A stretch of DNA of 64,000 nucleotides from the NCBI RefSeq assembly GCF_027580225.2, contig NC_073353.2, positions 35,384,001-35,448,000 on the forward strand. The letters run 5' to 3'. The stretch comes from Misgurnus anguillicaudatus. Lineage: Eukaryota > Chordata > Actinopteri > Cypriniformes > Cobitidae. A model generated the notes under the pieces. It made no database searches and had not been told where the DNA came from. It saw only the letters and a program-made list of their open reading frames with translations. Both the position numbers and the translations under genes were made by a program. Positions 1-11,600 of the stretch are shown one piece after another (within the stretch, counting starts at the first letter, position 1; each line of letters begins with the position of its first letter).

Positions 1-55
1 GCCATAAATACTAAGATTTTTTTTTCTTGAAAATCTTTTTTTGCAGTGTATAATG
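1..55. repeat. Partial copy of the CACTGCAAAA palindromic element
   Basis: Ends in tcttgaaaatctttttttgcagtgt, the terminal sequence also seen at 165-610, 6530-7000, 19095-20637 and 56709-57046. Truncated by the window edge. Confidence 0.6.
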
Positions 56-164
56 GTTGGATGTGTGCATGCTCGAAATGTCACACATTATGTAACAGTC
101 CATGATTAAAAATGTTTGATACTTTTGGACCTTTAGTGTGCCAATCTTGTTTTATATTCTTCTG

Positions 165-610
165 CACTGCAAAAAAAAAAAATGATTTTCAAGAAAAAAA
201 AAATTGTTAGTATTTTTGTCTTGTTTTCCGTAAAAGTATCTAAAAAATCTTAAATTAAGATTCTTTTTCTTGAGCAAAACGAAGAAAATAATTCATTTTT
301 TTACACAAAAAATATAAAATTTAAGTGATTTTGTGCATAAAACAAGCAAAAAAAATCTGCCAATGGGGTAAGCAAAAAAATCTTGAACATTTTTCTTAAA
401 CACTAAATTCAAGATGGCAGATTTTTTTTGCTTGTTTTATGCACAAAATTACTTAAATTTGATATTTTTCATCTAAAAACTAGACTTATTTTCTTGAGTC
501 GTTTGCTCATCAAGAAAAATCATCTTCATTTAAGAATATTTAGATATTTTTAATAAAAACAAGACAAAAATACTAAGAAAATATTTTCTTGAAAATAATT
601 TTTTGCAGTG
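165..610. mobile_element. Palindromic MITE, CACTGCAAAA...GCAGTG family
   Basis: Terminal cactgc/gcagtg with long near-perfect inverted arms (tgattttcaagaaaa against ttttcttgaaaataa). The centre holds the same GGGGTAAGCAAAAAA motif in both orientations. Noncoding, 446 bases. Confidence 0.8.
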
Positions 611-1500
611 TGATGTGACTTTTTGATCAAGCACCAATTTTAAGTTGATGCGCGTGCTGTTGTTTGGTTTTGTTATCCATATTTTACCCAACCATGGATT
701 AAAACAACCTTTTTTAAGTTAATTTTTTGGGTAGTTTTGCTATGTCTATAATCTACCATATTAAAAATGTGGTCAATCATCTAATTTTTGTTTGAAAGAA
801 TAAGAAACTGCCCCAAAAATAGACAAAAACAACAACAAAAAATAGTTAAATTGATGTTTTATGGTGCAGTATAATGTAATATAATTATTTATTTTAAGAT
901 GGCATTTCTCAATTGTGTACAAAACTAAACTGAGCATGTATTTGCAGTTCCTGTACTGTCACGACTTCAAAACTACAAAGCAGTCCGTTTAAAAAAATTA
1001 ATGAAACATTTTAATATCATCAATTTTCACCATTACTTGTCCATAAATGTCTTAAGTTTTCCCCTTCAGGCTGTGTTTTAGACAGGCCACAGACTAATGA
1101 CCTATTTCAAAGCAGGCAGGTGGATCAATAGCAGTTATCTCATTGGCAGATATCCAGTGGCCTAAGCAAACAACACAGGTGGCGTCTGTCCCAGATTAGG
1201 GTGAGGATCAATACACGGTCACACTTTGAACCATTATACCTAATGTTGCACCAGTGTTTGCTTGCTTTATCCAGCCAGACTATGACATTGCTTTGTATAC
1301 TCTATCTATAAGATATACTGTACCATGTATAGAAAATAATTTAGTTAAAATGTATTTGTTTTGGTGTGTGCACACTTTCTTCTTGTTAAAACTGACTTTT
1401 TTAGGTAATCCATATTAGAAAAGAACACTCAATATTTATTTAAATTATGTCTTAGTTTAAATCTAACTAAGAATATCAACAGGTAACCTCATATGATATA

Positions 1501-1710
1501 CACTCTCAGAATAAAGGTACAAAAGTTGTCAGTGAGGTGTAACCTGTTTATAAAGTACATCTTTAAATCTAAAGGGTGCATATTAGTACCTCAAGCATAC
1601 ACATTGTATACAAGGTACCATATGTATCCATATATCTAAATGGTACATATCAGGAATTTTTTAAGGGTACTGTCCCAGTGACAGATTTTGTGTCTTTATT
1701 CTGACCGTGT
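1501..1710. mobile_element. Short inverted-repeat element (cagaataaaggtac / tctttattctga)
   Basis: Inverted ends CAGAATAAAGG against TCTTTATTCTG, with GGTAC-rich interior. Fragments of a related sequence (taccatttcggtacagata) recur near 21957 and 23985. Confidence 0.6.
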
Positions 1711-2027
1711 AATAGTTAAATGTTTTAAAAGAGCCTCTTTTATTCTTAGCTTCAAAACTGAAAGGTTCAGTGAATGTTAAATGTTTTCTTTGAAACCATT
1801 CAGCTTGACAAATAAACTTTTTTATATTAGAAACATGATTTTATATTTCATATGGCAACATTTACAATTTGTTTTTTTAAGCATCCCACACTTTCATCCT
1901 ACGTCAATTCATAATACATCCTCTGGCTAAAAATAAAACGGCTGCTTACAAGGACAATGATTTATTCCCGTCTGAATAATTAAAAATGCATAAATGAAGT
2001 GCTTCTGTGATGGAGCATGTTATACAT

Positions 2028-2035
2028 TATAAAGG
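2028..2035 (+). promoter_or_regulatory. Candidate TATA box upstream of ppp1r1c
   Basis: TATAAAGG followed at once by a GC- and CpG-rich stretch (2040-2100, with cgcgcgc motifs), unlike the AT-rich surroundings. It lies about 530 bases before the ATG, implying a 5' leader of roughly 500 bases. Position and composition only; no transcript evidence. Confidence 0.35.
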
Positions 2036-2194
2036 ACATCCTCTCGTCGCGCGCATCAGTCGTGCGCGCCGAGCGCCGTCCGGCCATGTGATGCGAAATC
2101 TGCCGACGGCATCCTAAATCAGTTTCATAAATAATGTAGAGAGCATCAGCAGGTCCCGACGGGGGCTTATATTGCATTGCTCCCAGTGTTTCTA

Positions 2195-2395
2195 ATGATA
2201 GTGAGACAAGAGGCAAGAGAAAGAGAGAGAGCGCGCTGCTGGTGGTGGAGACACAAGCGCGTCCCGGATCAGACAGACAGAGAACTCACAGCCAGTGGCG
2301 CGCAGGGAAGCACATCGCCACTTCTACGTGTTTTATGGGACATCGGACCGCAGACAAGTGAGTGGGACAACACGAGTGCTGAAAAGGAGGACTGA
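2195..2395 (+). other. Upstream ORF in the probable ppp1r1c 5' leader
   Basis: An ATG starts a 66-codon frame (Arg/Glu/Ser-rich) ending at TGA 2395, about 165 bases before the real start. If transcription begins near 2060 this would be an uORF that lowers translation of the main ORF. The peptide looks non-conserved. Confidence 0.3.
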
Positions 2396-2400
2396 CTTTA

Positions 2401-2460
2401 GTATCTCTGCATATCTGTGACTCTCTCTCCATTTCTCTCTCTCTCACTCACTCACTTACT
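2401..2460 (+). repeat. CT-rich tract in ppp1r1c 5' leader
   Basis: Pyrimidine-rich run (ctctctctccatttctctctctctcactc) just upstream of the start exon; a short imperfect microsatellite. Confidence 0.6.
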
Positions 2461-2560
2461 CTGTGAAGCAAAGGAGGCGGGACGTCCAGGAGGAAATTGT
2501 AGGGTTGGATAAGTAGGGTCCAGTTTGTCTCTTTCCATCTCTCTTCAGCTCGCTCTCGAC

Positions 2561-2641
2561 ATGGAGCCGAACAGCCCTAAGAAAATCCAGTTTGCCGTCC
2601 CGCTTTTCCAGAGCCAGCTGGATCCTCAGGCAGCTGAGCAT
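2561..2641 (+). CDS. ppp1r1c: ppp1r1c exon 1 (start codon, KIQF PP1-docking motif)
   Basis: Encodes residues 1-27, [11 protein letters not shown]... to ...QAAEH, and ends at a perfect donor, gtaagt, in phase 0. The ATG is chosen because the protein then begins exactly as PPP1R1C does. An in-frame reading continues into the intron for about 109 codons but loses all family similarity there. Confidence 0.96.
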
Positions 2642-5600
2642 GTAAGTGGAGATCTCTTTTATTACATTGCGCCTAATGGAGACCGGCCTGCGGAGGTCTC
2701 TGCGTCCCGCGAGACTTCTTTAAAGCATCAGATGCGCGCAGATTGCTGCCAAAATCTGTTTTATGATATGATGTCATGGATGATGATGTTCTCTGCAGTG
2801 CTTTTGCTCAGGAAATCTATGCTCTGTATGTGGGTCACTGATTCATATTGCATCCATTTAGGTTATCATTTATATGATCTGGCTGGTTTCTTTGATCATT
2901 TTCAGAAATGTATTACTATTTTTTGGTTCTTCATAGTTTATTTTAAAGGGGCCATGTCTGTGGTGTGACTGTACAGATTTTCTGAGTTAAAATGAGGCCA
3001 TGAAGCAATACTGTAAATCATTTGGTAAACAATGTTTGAAATCGTTTCAAGTGGAGTAATTTTCTCACCACTGGGCATATGATGTCATGTCAACTTCTAA
3101 TGTGCTTTGGTGCCTGAAAGTGGCACATTTCCAATTTTTGTTACCATCAACCACCTATTCTGCTTTTGTTATGGCAGAACTTGCTCTGTGTGTTGTGCAT
3201 GGATATATAGCCTAGTCTTATTGTGTCCTGGCTATATTGAAATCTCCAGCAGCGAAGGCTGAATGTCAGGCGGTAAAAGTGTTTGATGTTGGATCAGTTG
3301 CTGACAATATCATAACAGCAAAGTGCTGGACCGATTTTATGATGATGTTGGTTGGATTGTCCAATCAGTGGCGGCGGTCTCTCTTGTGCTGAGTAAGTGT
3401 TTCATCAGTGGCCGCTCTTTATTTTCTTACTGCCTCTTTTATAAATGAGTCTGAAACACTGCAGGTTATCCGCAGATCAAAGGGTGCATAACACATCAGC
3501 GTTGTTGTGTGTGTAGTTTCATGTTGTTTCACATGTGTTGAGACAGCATGGAAAAGTGATCTAGGGAGCCTGCTTCTGAATATTGATTGTATTGATGTCG
3601 AGACGCATGTCGAGAGTTATGTCCGATAAATCAGTCAGGATAACCATTTTACACGCATGCACCATGTTTTAACTTTTAAAGATGGAATTGATGAGCTGTG
3701 TGTAAAACTGCTTGTTGAGTTGCCATGTTGCTTACAGTTAAAGTCCTCATGAAATTAATGTAGTTTCTTGACTTGAATATGAATATGTCTTAAAGGATTA
3801 GTTCATTTTCTTAAAAAAACCCCAGATAATTGACTCACCATCATGTCATCCAAAATGTTGATGTCTTTCTTTGTTCAGTCGAGAAGAAATGATGTTTTTT
3901 GAGGAAAACATTCCAGGATTTTTCTCATTTTAATGAACTTTAATGGACCCCAACACTTTTAATGCAGTTTTAATGCAGTTTAAATTAGCAGTTTCAAACG
4001 ACTCTAAATGATCTCAAACGAGGCATAAGTGTCTTATCTAGCCAAACAATTGTCATTTCTGGCAAGAAAAATAAAAAATATGCACTTTAAACTCACAACT
4101 TCTCGTCTTCCTCCGGTCGTGTGACCCGCCAGCGCGACCTCGCGTAATACGTCATCACGTCAAGAGGTCACGGATGACGTATCGAAACTACGCCCCAGTG
4201 TTTACAAGTGTGAAGAAAGAGGACCTTTCCGACGTTGTTGTATGTCGAATGATACTAATTCTTTGTGTCAGTTTATTGTTTGAAATGGTCCGCAAATGTA
4301 CGTTTCATATATGTAACATGTGGCCTTTCGACGTCATTACGCATTTGAGGTCGCGCTGGCTCGTCATACAGCCGGAGGAAGACGAAAAGTTGTGGTTTAA
4401 AAGTGCATATTTTTTATTTTTCTTGCCAAAAATGACAATCGTTTCGCTAGATAAGACCCTTATACCTCATTTGGGATCGTTTAGATTCCTTTGAAACTGC
4501 AATTTTAAACTACATTAAAACTGTTACGTGTTGGGGTCCATTAAAGTCCATTAAAATGAGAAAAATCCTGGAATGTTTTGCTCAAAAAACATCATTTCTT
4601 CTCGACTGAACAAAGAAAGACATCAACATTTTGGATGACATGAGGGTGAGTAAATTATCTAGATTCTTTTTTTAAGAAAATTTATCTTTTTCCACAACAT
4701 TGAAAGAAATTGCACAGATCATACAAATCATACAGTATCACTTCCACCAATATAGAGCAATAATTGTATGACATCATTCTGCACTTCAGCTTCTTATCAG
4801 ATTCCAGGCTGTGAAGTTAAACTAAGCGCTATTGGATCTTGGATAGGGGGAGGGGCCAAAGTATATGCCCCCCCACTTCCTGTTTAAGTGGATATTGCTT
4901 TAACGCGTCAAACAAAGCTGAGCATTTCAAAGCACTTCAGTGGGTCTTTATGCTACTATCCAGCCTGATCTCACGAGAAATCGTACATTTACGAGTCGGC
5001 TTATTTGTATTAAATCATATATATATAAACATGATTGTAATTTTATTTCTTTTTCCTCTGCCTTAACACAGATCCGTAAGCGCAGACCAACTCCAGCCAC
5101 ACTGGTTATCTACAATGAGCCCAGTGTTTCAGGTAAGACCACTCCTTCTCCCAAAACATAAAGTCTTTAAATTTCTTTTAATGACTTGGGATCAACCTTA
5201 CGGTCAAAGAAGGGCTTATTGAGCTACAGTAATGCAAATGCCTGTAAATTCAGATACAGATCATTGAACCGTTTGTCTCAGATTAAGCACGCCGTGTAGT
5301 TCACAATACCTTTTCACTTTCACATCTGTATGTGTTTGATTTTATTAACTGTGTCATCAGCATCTCAATTGCATTATGAGTGAATGCCAGACTGCTCTTT
5401 AAAACACAACAAAAATGAGTTGGTTTGTTGAAGCATCAATTGGTTGTGGCGTTCAAGGTTTGGTTTCTAAACAGAAATGCACACTCACATTGCTATAAAG
5501 CCCAGGCCTTCTTTATTGTTGTGAAAATATGTCCTCTCCAATTTTCATGTACAATCATTATATGATACTGTGGGAGGAAATGCGTGTAAAGGACAACGTG

Positions 5601-8600
5601 ATAGGCTTGGCGAGGTCATTTTTGAGTCGGACTGAATGTAATTTGGCCTTGGGTGGGAACAGTACAACACACTGTGAATGTGGCAATGGTCAATGAGCTG
5701 CTATCAGCACAAACAACCCACCTATGGCGTCAGCATATGGGACCGGTCAGACTCTTGTCATCTGTGAAGCGTTGTATCTTCTTGTGTCTCTTCTACAGAT
5801 ATGATTTATCTGTGAGAGGAATTCAGGGTTATTCGGGAAACTGATAGGAGGCATTGCGCTGATATTTAAATATAACTGCATTATAGGATGAACCTGGCAG
5901 TGTGGGAGAGGTTTGTTAAATTTTGTTTTATTTGGATTGACCAGACACCAGAGGATATTTATTTCGAATTAATGGAAGAAATGTATTAATGCATGCACAT
6001 TTAATTTAAAGGTGGTGTGTGTGAATTTAAGTGCCATCTAGTGTTGAGAATGCGAATTGAATCTTACTTCTCAAGTTTAAAACGCTTATGGTAGCCGTCA
6101 CAAGACAAACAAGTCGTCGTCTGAGACAACGTAGGGATGAAATGTGCAGAAACATGACGGCGACTTTCATGTAAGGCGTCGCGCGGTGTATAAAAACGGA
6201 TTATGTAAGGTACACCACTGATAATATAGTTATGTATTAATATATAATTGCATTTTTGGTCAAGAGATCTCTCTTAAAGTTACACAATGCACCTTTAAAT
6301 ATGCATATTTCTCAATGAAAAGGCATATTTTATTAAACTATGTTTAGAATTGTCAAAACAGTAAACACCGTCATCAAACCAGATTTAAGTTTTGTCCGAC
6401 AGCACCACAAAATGTACCACATTGTGTCAGATAACTTTTGGAAAAAAGGGGCGGTTTTCTGGATAGGGCTATAGTTCCAGACTAAAATTCATGTTTGAGC
6501 TGCCTTTATTTAAAAAAAAACATATATCACACTGCAAATAAAAAAGATTTTCAAGAAAAAATTTCTTAGTATTTTTGTCTTGTTTGCAGTAAAAATATCA
6601 AAAAATTCTTAAATTAAGATGATTTTTCTTGATGAGCAAAACAACCCAAGAAAATAAGTCTAGTTTTTAGACCAAAAATATCAAATTTAAATGATTTAGT
6701 GCATAAAACAAATGCACAGAGGTAAGCAAAAAGTCTTGAACATTTTTCTTAAACACTAAATTCAAGAAAAATTCAAGAAAAATTTGCTTACCCCATTGGC
6801 AGATTTTTGTTGTTGTTGTTTTATGCACAAAATGACTTAAATTTGATATTTTTGGTCTAAAAACTAGACTTATTTTCTTGGGTCGTTTTGCTCATCAAGA
6901 AAACTCATCTTAATTTAAGAATTTTTATATATTTTTGCTGAAAACAAGACAGAAATACTAAGAAATAGTTTTCTTGAAAAAAATTTTTTGCCGTGCAGTG
7001 CCATTGTTTTGTCTCAAGATGCACACCAGTATTGTATTTTGTTGGGTATGTTTGTAAAAACGATTTAAATCTAAACCCTGGTGGGAAACTGCCCCAAAAA
7101 GTTTATTTCAATACTTGAAGTCAGTGGAGCATGTGACTGCTCATCCGAGGGGCGCAAATTCAAAATATGTGTTCGGAGTGTCATGTGTGTTGCTCGTGTT
7201 TCCAAAACATGTGTCTGTCGCGCCATGCGAACCATGTGCATCACGTGTCCTGTCAAAATCAGTGCCTGCTGCACACGCTTCAAAACCGTTTATGATGAAA
7301 GAGACGCTCACGTTCACAAAATACACGCAAGACACTCCCTTAACACTAAACTCTGATTACGCATGAGATTATGGGTGTATCTGGCAAACGCGAGCGTCTC
7401 TTTTCTCATAAACCCTTTAGACTCGTCTGCAGCAGGCACTTATTTTGACAAGACACGTGATGCACACAGGATCTCTCAACGCGCAGGACAGATATTTTAA
7501 AATGACAAACCACACACATGACAGGCTACACACATGTTGTGACGAACTTCGCATCCAGCACCCTCGAAAAAAGAAGTCACCGGCCGCCACTGCTTGAAGT
7601 TAATAAAAATAGTATTTTTGGGAAATGCTCTCATATAAATTACATTTATATATCTGAATATCACATTTCACGGGGATTAATACACTACTATTATGTTATG
7701 TTTCTAAAATTGGTTCATATGTTGTGTTGTATAATAAAAAAAATATAATTTGCTATAAAATACTAAATTAATACTTTCAAATTACAATTTTGACCCTGGA
7801 CCACAAAACCACTCATAAGGGTCAATTGTTTGAACTTGAACATTTATATTAATAAATAAGCTATACATTGATGTGTGGTTTAGGACAGGATAGGACAATA
7901 TTGGTCTGTGATACAACTATTTAAAATTCTAGAAAATAAGGGTGCAAAAAATCTAATTATTGAGAAAATCACCTTTAAATGATAAGTTTGGTATTTTACA
8001 CTTAAAGCCCTGTTTTCAAATTGTTTATGATGAAATAGAACGGTTTTGACTGAAATTTGGACAAATGATACTGGCCCGAGAATTTTCGGGTGTTTCTTGT
8101 TTCACCTCCCACCTCTATAATGGCTGCATAGGTGCACTGGAACAATCCTTCCTAAAATGCATTAAACTTTCGTTTACAAAGACGTGAAACTCACCGAGTG
8201 GTCAGGGGTGTTCACTGATAGGTCCACAAGTTTACAACGAATGCTAAAACACCTGTTGGAAAGCATCTTTTGCAGCGAAAACAGGGTCCTTTGCAACACA
8301 TGGGTGATTCTCACGAAAACTTGGTTTTAAAAATGTCAAGCATGAAAATGTAAAAATTGCTTAAATTTACTTTTTTTCCACCCAGACATTGAAAAACAAA
8401 GTCTGGAGTAAATGGGAACATTAATTTAAAAACTTTTACTTATCATTTAACACTTTTTGTAACATAATTTAAAAAATTAGTCCTAAAAAATCTCATTACC
8501 GCAACAGTCAGAAAACATCAACACTGACATATTTTCAAAATGACATGACAAACCTGAAAGAACATAATTTGGAGATTCTGCACATGCATTTAAAAGCAAA

Positions 8601-11600
8601 GTATTATGCTTCTATTAATTAAACTAACATTTAATAAGCATTCTGACAAGACAATATTTCAAATTAATTGTAAAAAAATGATCTTACCTGGTAGCCATCT
8701 TGAAGTAACTGGTCCATGTGCTTGGTCACTCAAAATCAAACTTGATTAAAATTCTGTATGTGTGCTTAACCTGTTCTCAAAAAGTGTTGCGGAGGATGAG
8801 AACATCAGGCATGGACACATCATTTTCCTAATTTTTCTTCATTATTATTATACATGAATATTCAGTAAATATTTTTTCTGTCATCTAAAGTAGTCTAGCA
8901 AAATATCCATTTATTTTTTTTCTTAATATTTTTGTGTTAATTTCAGCAGAAAATGAGATAAAATTTCCAATTATAAATTCTTATGTTGAAATCACACATT
9001 GTGCAAGGTAGAACACAGTATTGTGTTAATTCTGATGCTTTTTAATGTTACTATATTACACATTTTAAAGCTAAAATCATTCGTGCCGTGGTGTTTCAAT
9101 GGTTTTGTGAGAATCACCCACATATTACTAATGATAAATCTTTTGTTTATATATTTACAGTAGATAATTTATAAAATTATTTTCATGCATAATCTTTACT
9201 TAATATCCTAATGACTTTTGGCATAAAAAATCGATCATTTTTATCCATATTTTTTTATCTATCCAATGTATTGTTGGCTATAGCTACAAATATATCTGTG
9301 TGACCTATGACTGTTTTGTGGTCCAGGGTCACAATTCTGTATCCAATTTGCTAAATCAATTCAAATTCAGGAATTGACATTGCCTTCTGGAACTGCAGGT
9401 CTTCAACAGGACTTACATGGATGACCCATATAGTTTAGCAATTTTAGTTAGGTTTTCCACAAATAACATTTACATTAGCTTCACAAGTAAACATGATAAT
9501 CTCAGTCCTACTACAATTCAGCATCACACAAAGCCTTTTTGTTTCAGTACTGTGTCTGTAAGTAATTTTAGTAGAGAGTAAAAACAAATGCTGTCTTCTA
9601 ATGTGACGGTATTGTGTGTGTGTGATAATTATCCTCAATGTTGTAATTGCTGGTAGGAAACTCAACCTTACAAGCGTGTCTATTAAAGAACCATGCCAGG
9701 AGCAAATTATTGTTAGTCATAATTAAGTTTTCATTGTAAATGTTGACTTTATAATTTATTTTTGTGATGCATATTCCCAGTGGCTGTAGCAACTTTAGTG
9801 CAATGATTTGGGCCACCACATACTGTATAGTAATCGTATTTAGCAGAAGGTCAGTGGTCCTTTAGTGCTTTAGCTGGGACTCAGAGATGATCCATCAGAC
9901 TGCTTTGGGTCCCAGGTTTTTGTCCGGCCGGTAATCCTGTCCTCTCTTCTGTGCTTTTTGGACTTTCTTGGCTCGACAGTCGTAAAGATGTCCATGTTGT
10001 CTATGACTTGGCAGTTATATCTTCATGATAAACCATCTTGCTAAAGCCAGTATACCATCTGTCTGTTCTGCTTCAAGAGCCTTGTTATGAGCCTATGAAT
10101 AAGATCTAGCATCCTCTGACTAAAAATGTCTTTCTTTTCTGTCGCCAGGTCTGTCCTACTCAGGAGAGATGATGTTTTTAGCAAAGCTATTTAAATACAC
10201 AAATGACTTGGAAACGTTCTGCTTTTCAGAGTTGCTTGTTCTTACCCATAGCCTTAATAATGCACATTGTAAAAATCAGGGTTCCTACAGGTCCTCGAAA
10301 TCCTTGAACATTTGTGAATCTGGGGGAAATAATTCAAGGCCCTGGGAAGCTTTTGAAAATATACATACATAGAAACAGGTCATTGAAAGTGCTTGAATCT
10401 ATTTTAAGTTTTCTGGAAAAAATCTGTATACTTCCATGTGTAGTGTATGATAATATCATAAAAATGTGAGACTTTTTAAGCATACGTGCTAAACTGTTCG
10501 CTTTAAATGCTTTTATCTTCTGTATTCGAATGTTGATTCATACCAAAATGCTTTTTTGCATAGTTGTGTTTGACACATAAAAACGTCTTGGGTTACGTAT
10601 GTAACTGTTGTTCCCTTAGAAGGGAATGAGACGCTGCGTCTCCCCTGCCATACTTCCTGCGTCCCTGTAATGCCGCCTTTGGCAATATTTCAGATAGTGA
10701 TATACTTCCTGGCTCCCACGTCACCCTGCCTTTGTCGTTAAGCCTCACCATTGGTTGAATTTGATATGCACATTCAGACGCACATACCCCTAGAAGCGCC
10801 CCCAAAGTGTCACTGCAGTGACGCAGCGTGAGTTCCCTCAAATGGTAACTGTAACAATGTTTCTTAAAAGGTAACCCGATGTAACCTTGCTCTCACTTAA
10901 AATGTGTCCCCACATTTAGTCCTTGCATTTGAGGGTATTGCACCTGGAAAGTCCTTGTAAAGTCCTTGAATTTGAAGTTAACTAAGGTTTGGGAACCCTG
11001 CAAAATAAATGTAAAAATCTATTGCATAAGGCACTGTTGGAGTCCTGGTGCACGCAAAGGTCACCATAGATGAAACCGGGAGGCACTCATTCAGTCATTC
11101 TTGATACAATGGTAACACAAAGCTGCTAAAAACTAATACAATCTGTTTTGTACAAAGAGATTTTTGGTTTCCTACTTATGGGTTTTCCACCACAGTGAAC
11201 CTTTTGTGCACCAGAGTTTTTTTGGATGTTATTTTTAAGAGTGTAGTTGTATGTAGGTGTAAAAGCGAAGACCACTGGATGAATCAAAGCTCATCACCAC
11301 AGACAGAAGCTAATAAACACACGAGTCAGTGTTACTCACATTAAAATCATTAACCAAAACCAATGAAAGCATATGTACATCATTCTTAATAGTTGTTTTT
11401 CACCGTACAGACTGAATCAGCTGGATCGTCGGTGTATTATAGCAGTTTTTATAGAGAACGGCTGCTTATTTTTCTTGCTGTTTTCGAATGTTGCTGGCAG
11501 GGGCGTGATGAAGAGGTGGAAACACATAGAGCCGCATTCACAAAACAAGCAGCTCTTTGTTCACTTGGCATTTCATCTCTGATCCAAAACATTTGGAATA

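Noticed and set aside
7071..7366. Overlapping open frames on both strands (70-91 codons)
   Set aside because: They lie in the inverted arms of the hAT-type MITE 7122-7592 and recur in its copy at 48533-48975; symmetry and low stop density explain them.
10149..10372. Possible extra ppp1r1c exon after gtcgccag
   Set aside because: The acceptor looks fair and phase 1 would fit, but no donor follows and the peptide has no similarity to the family.
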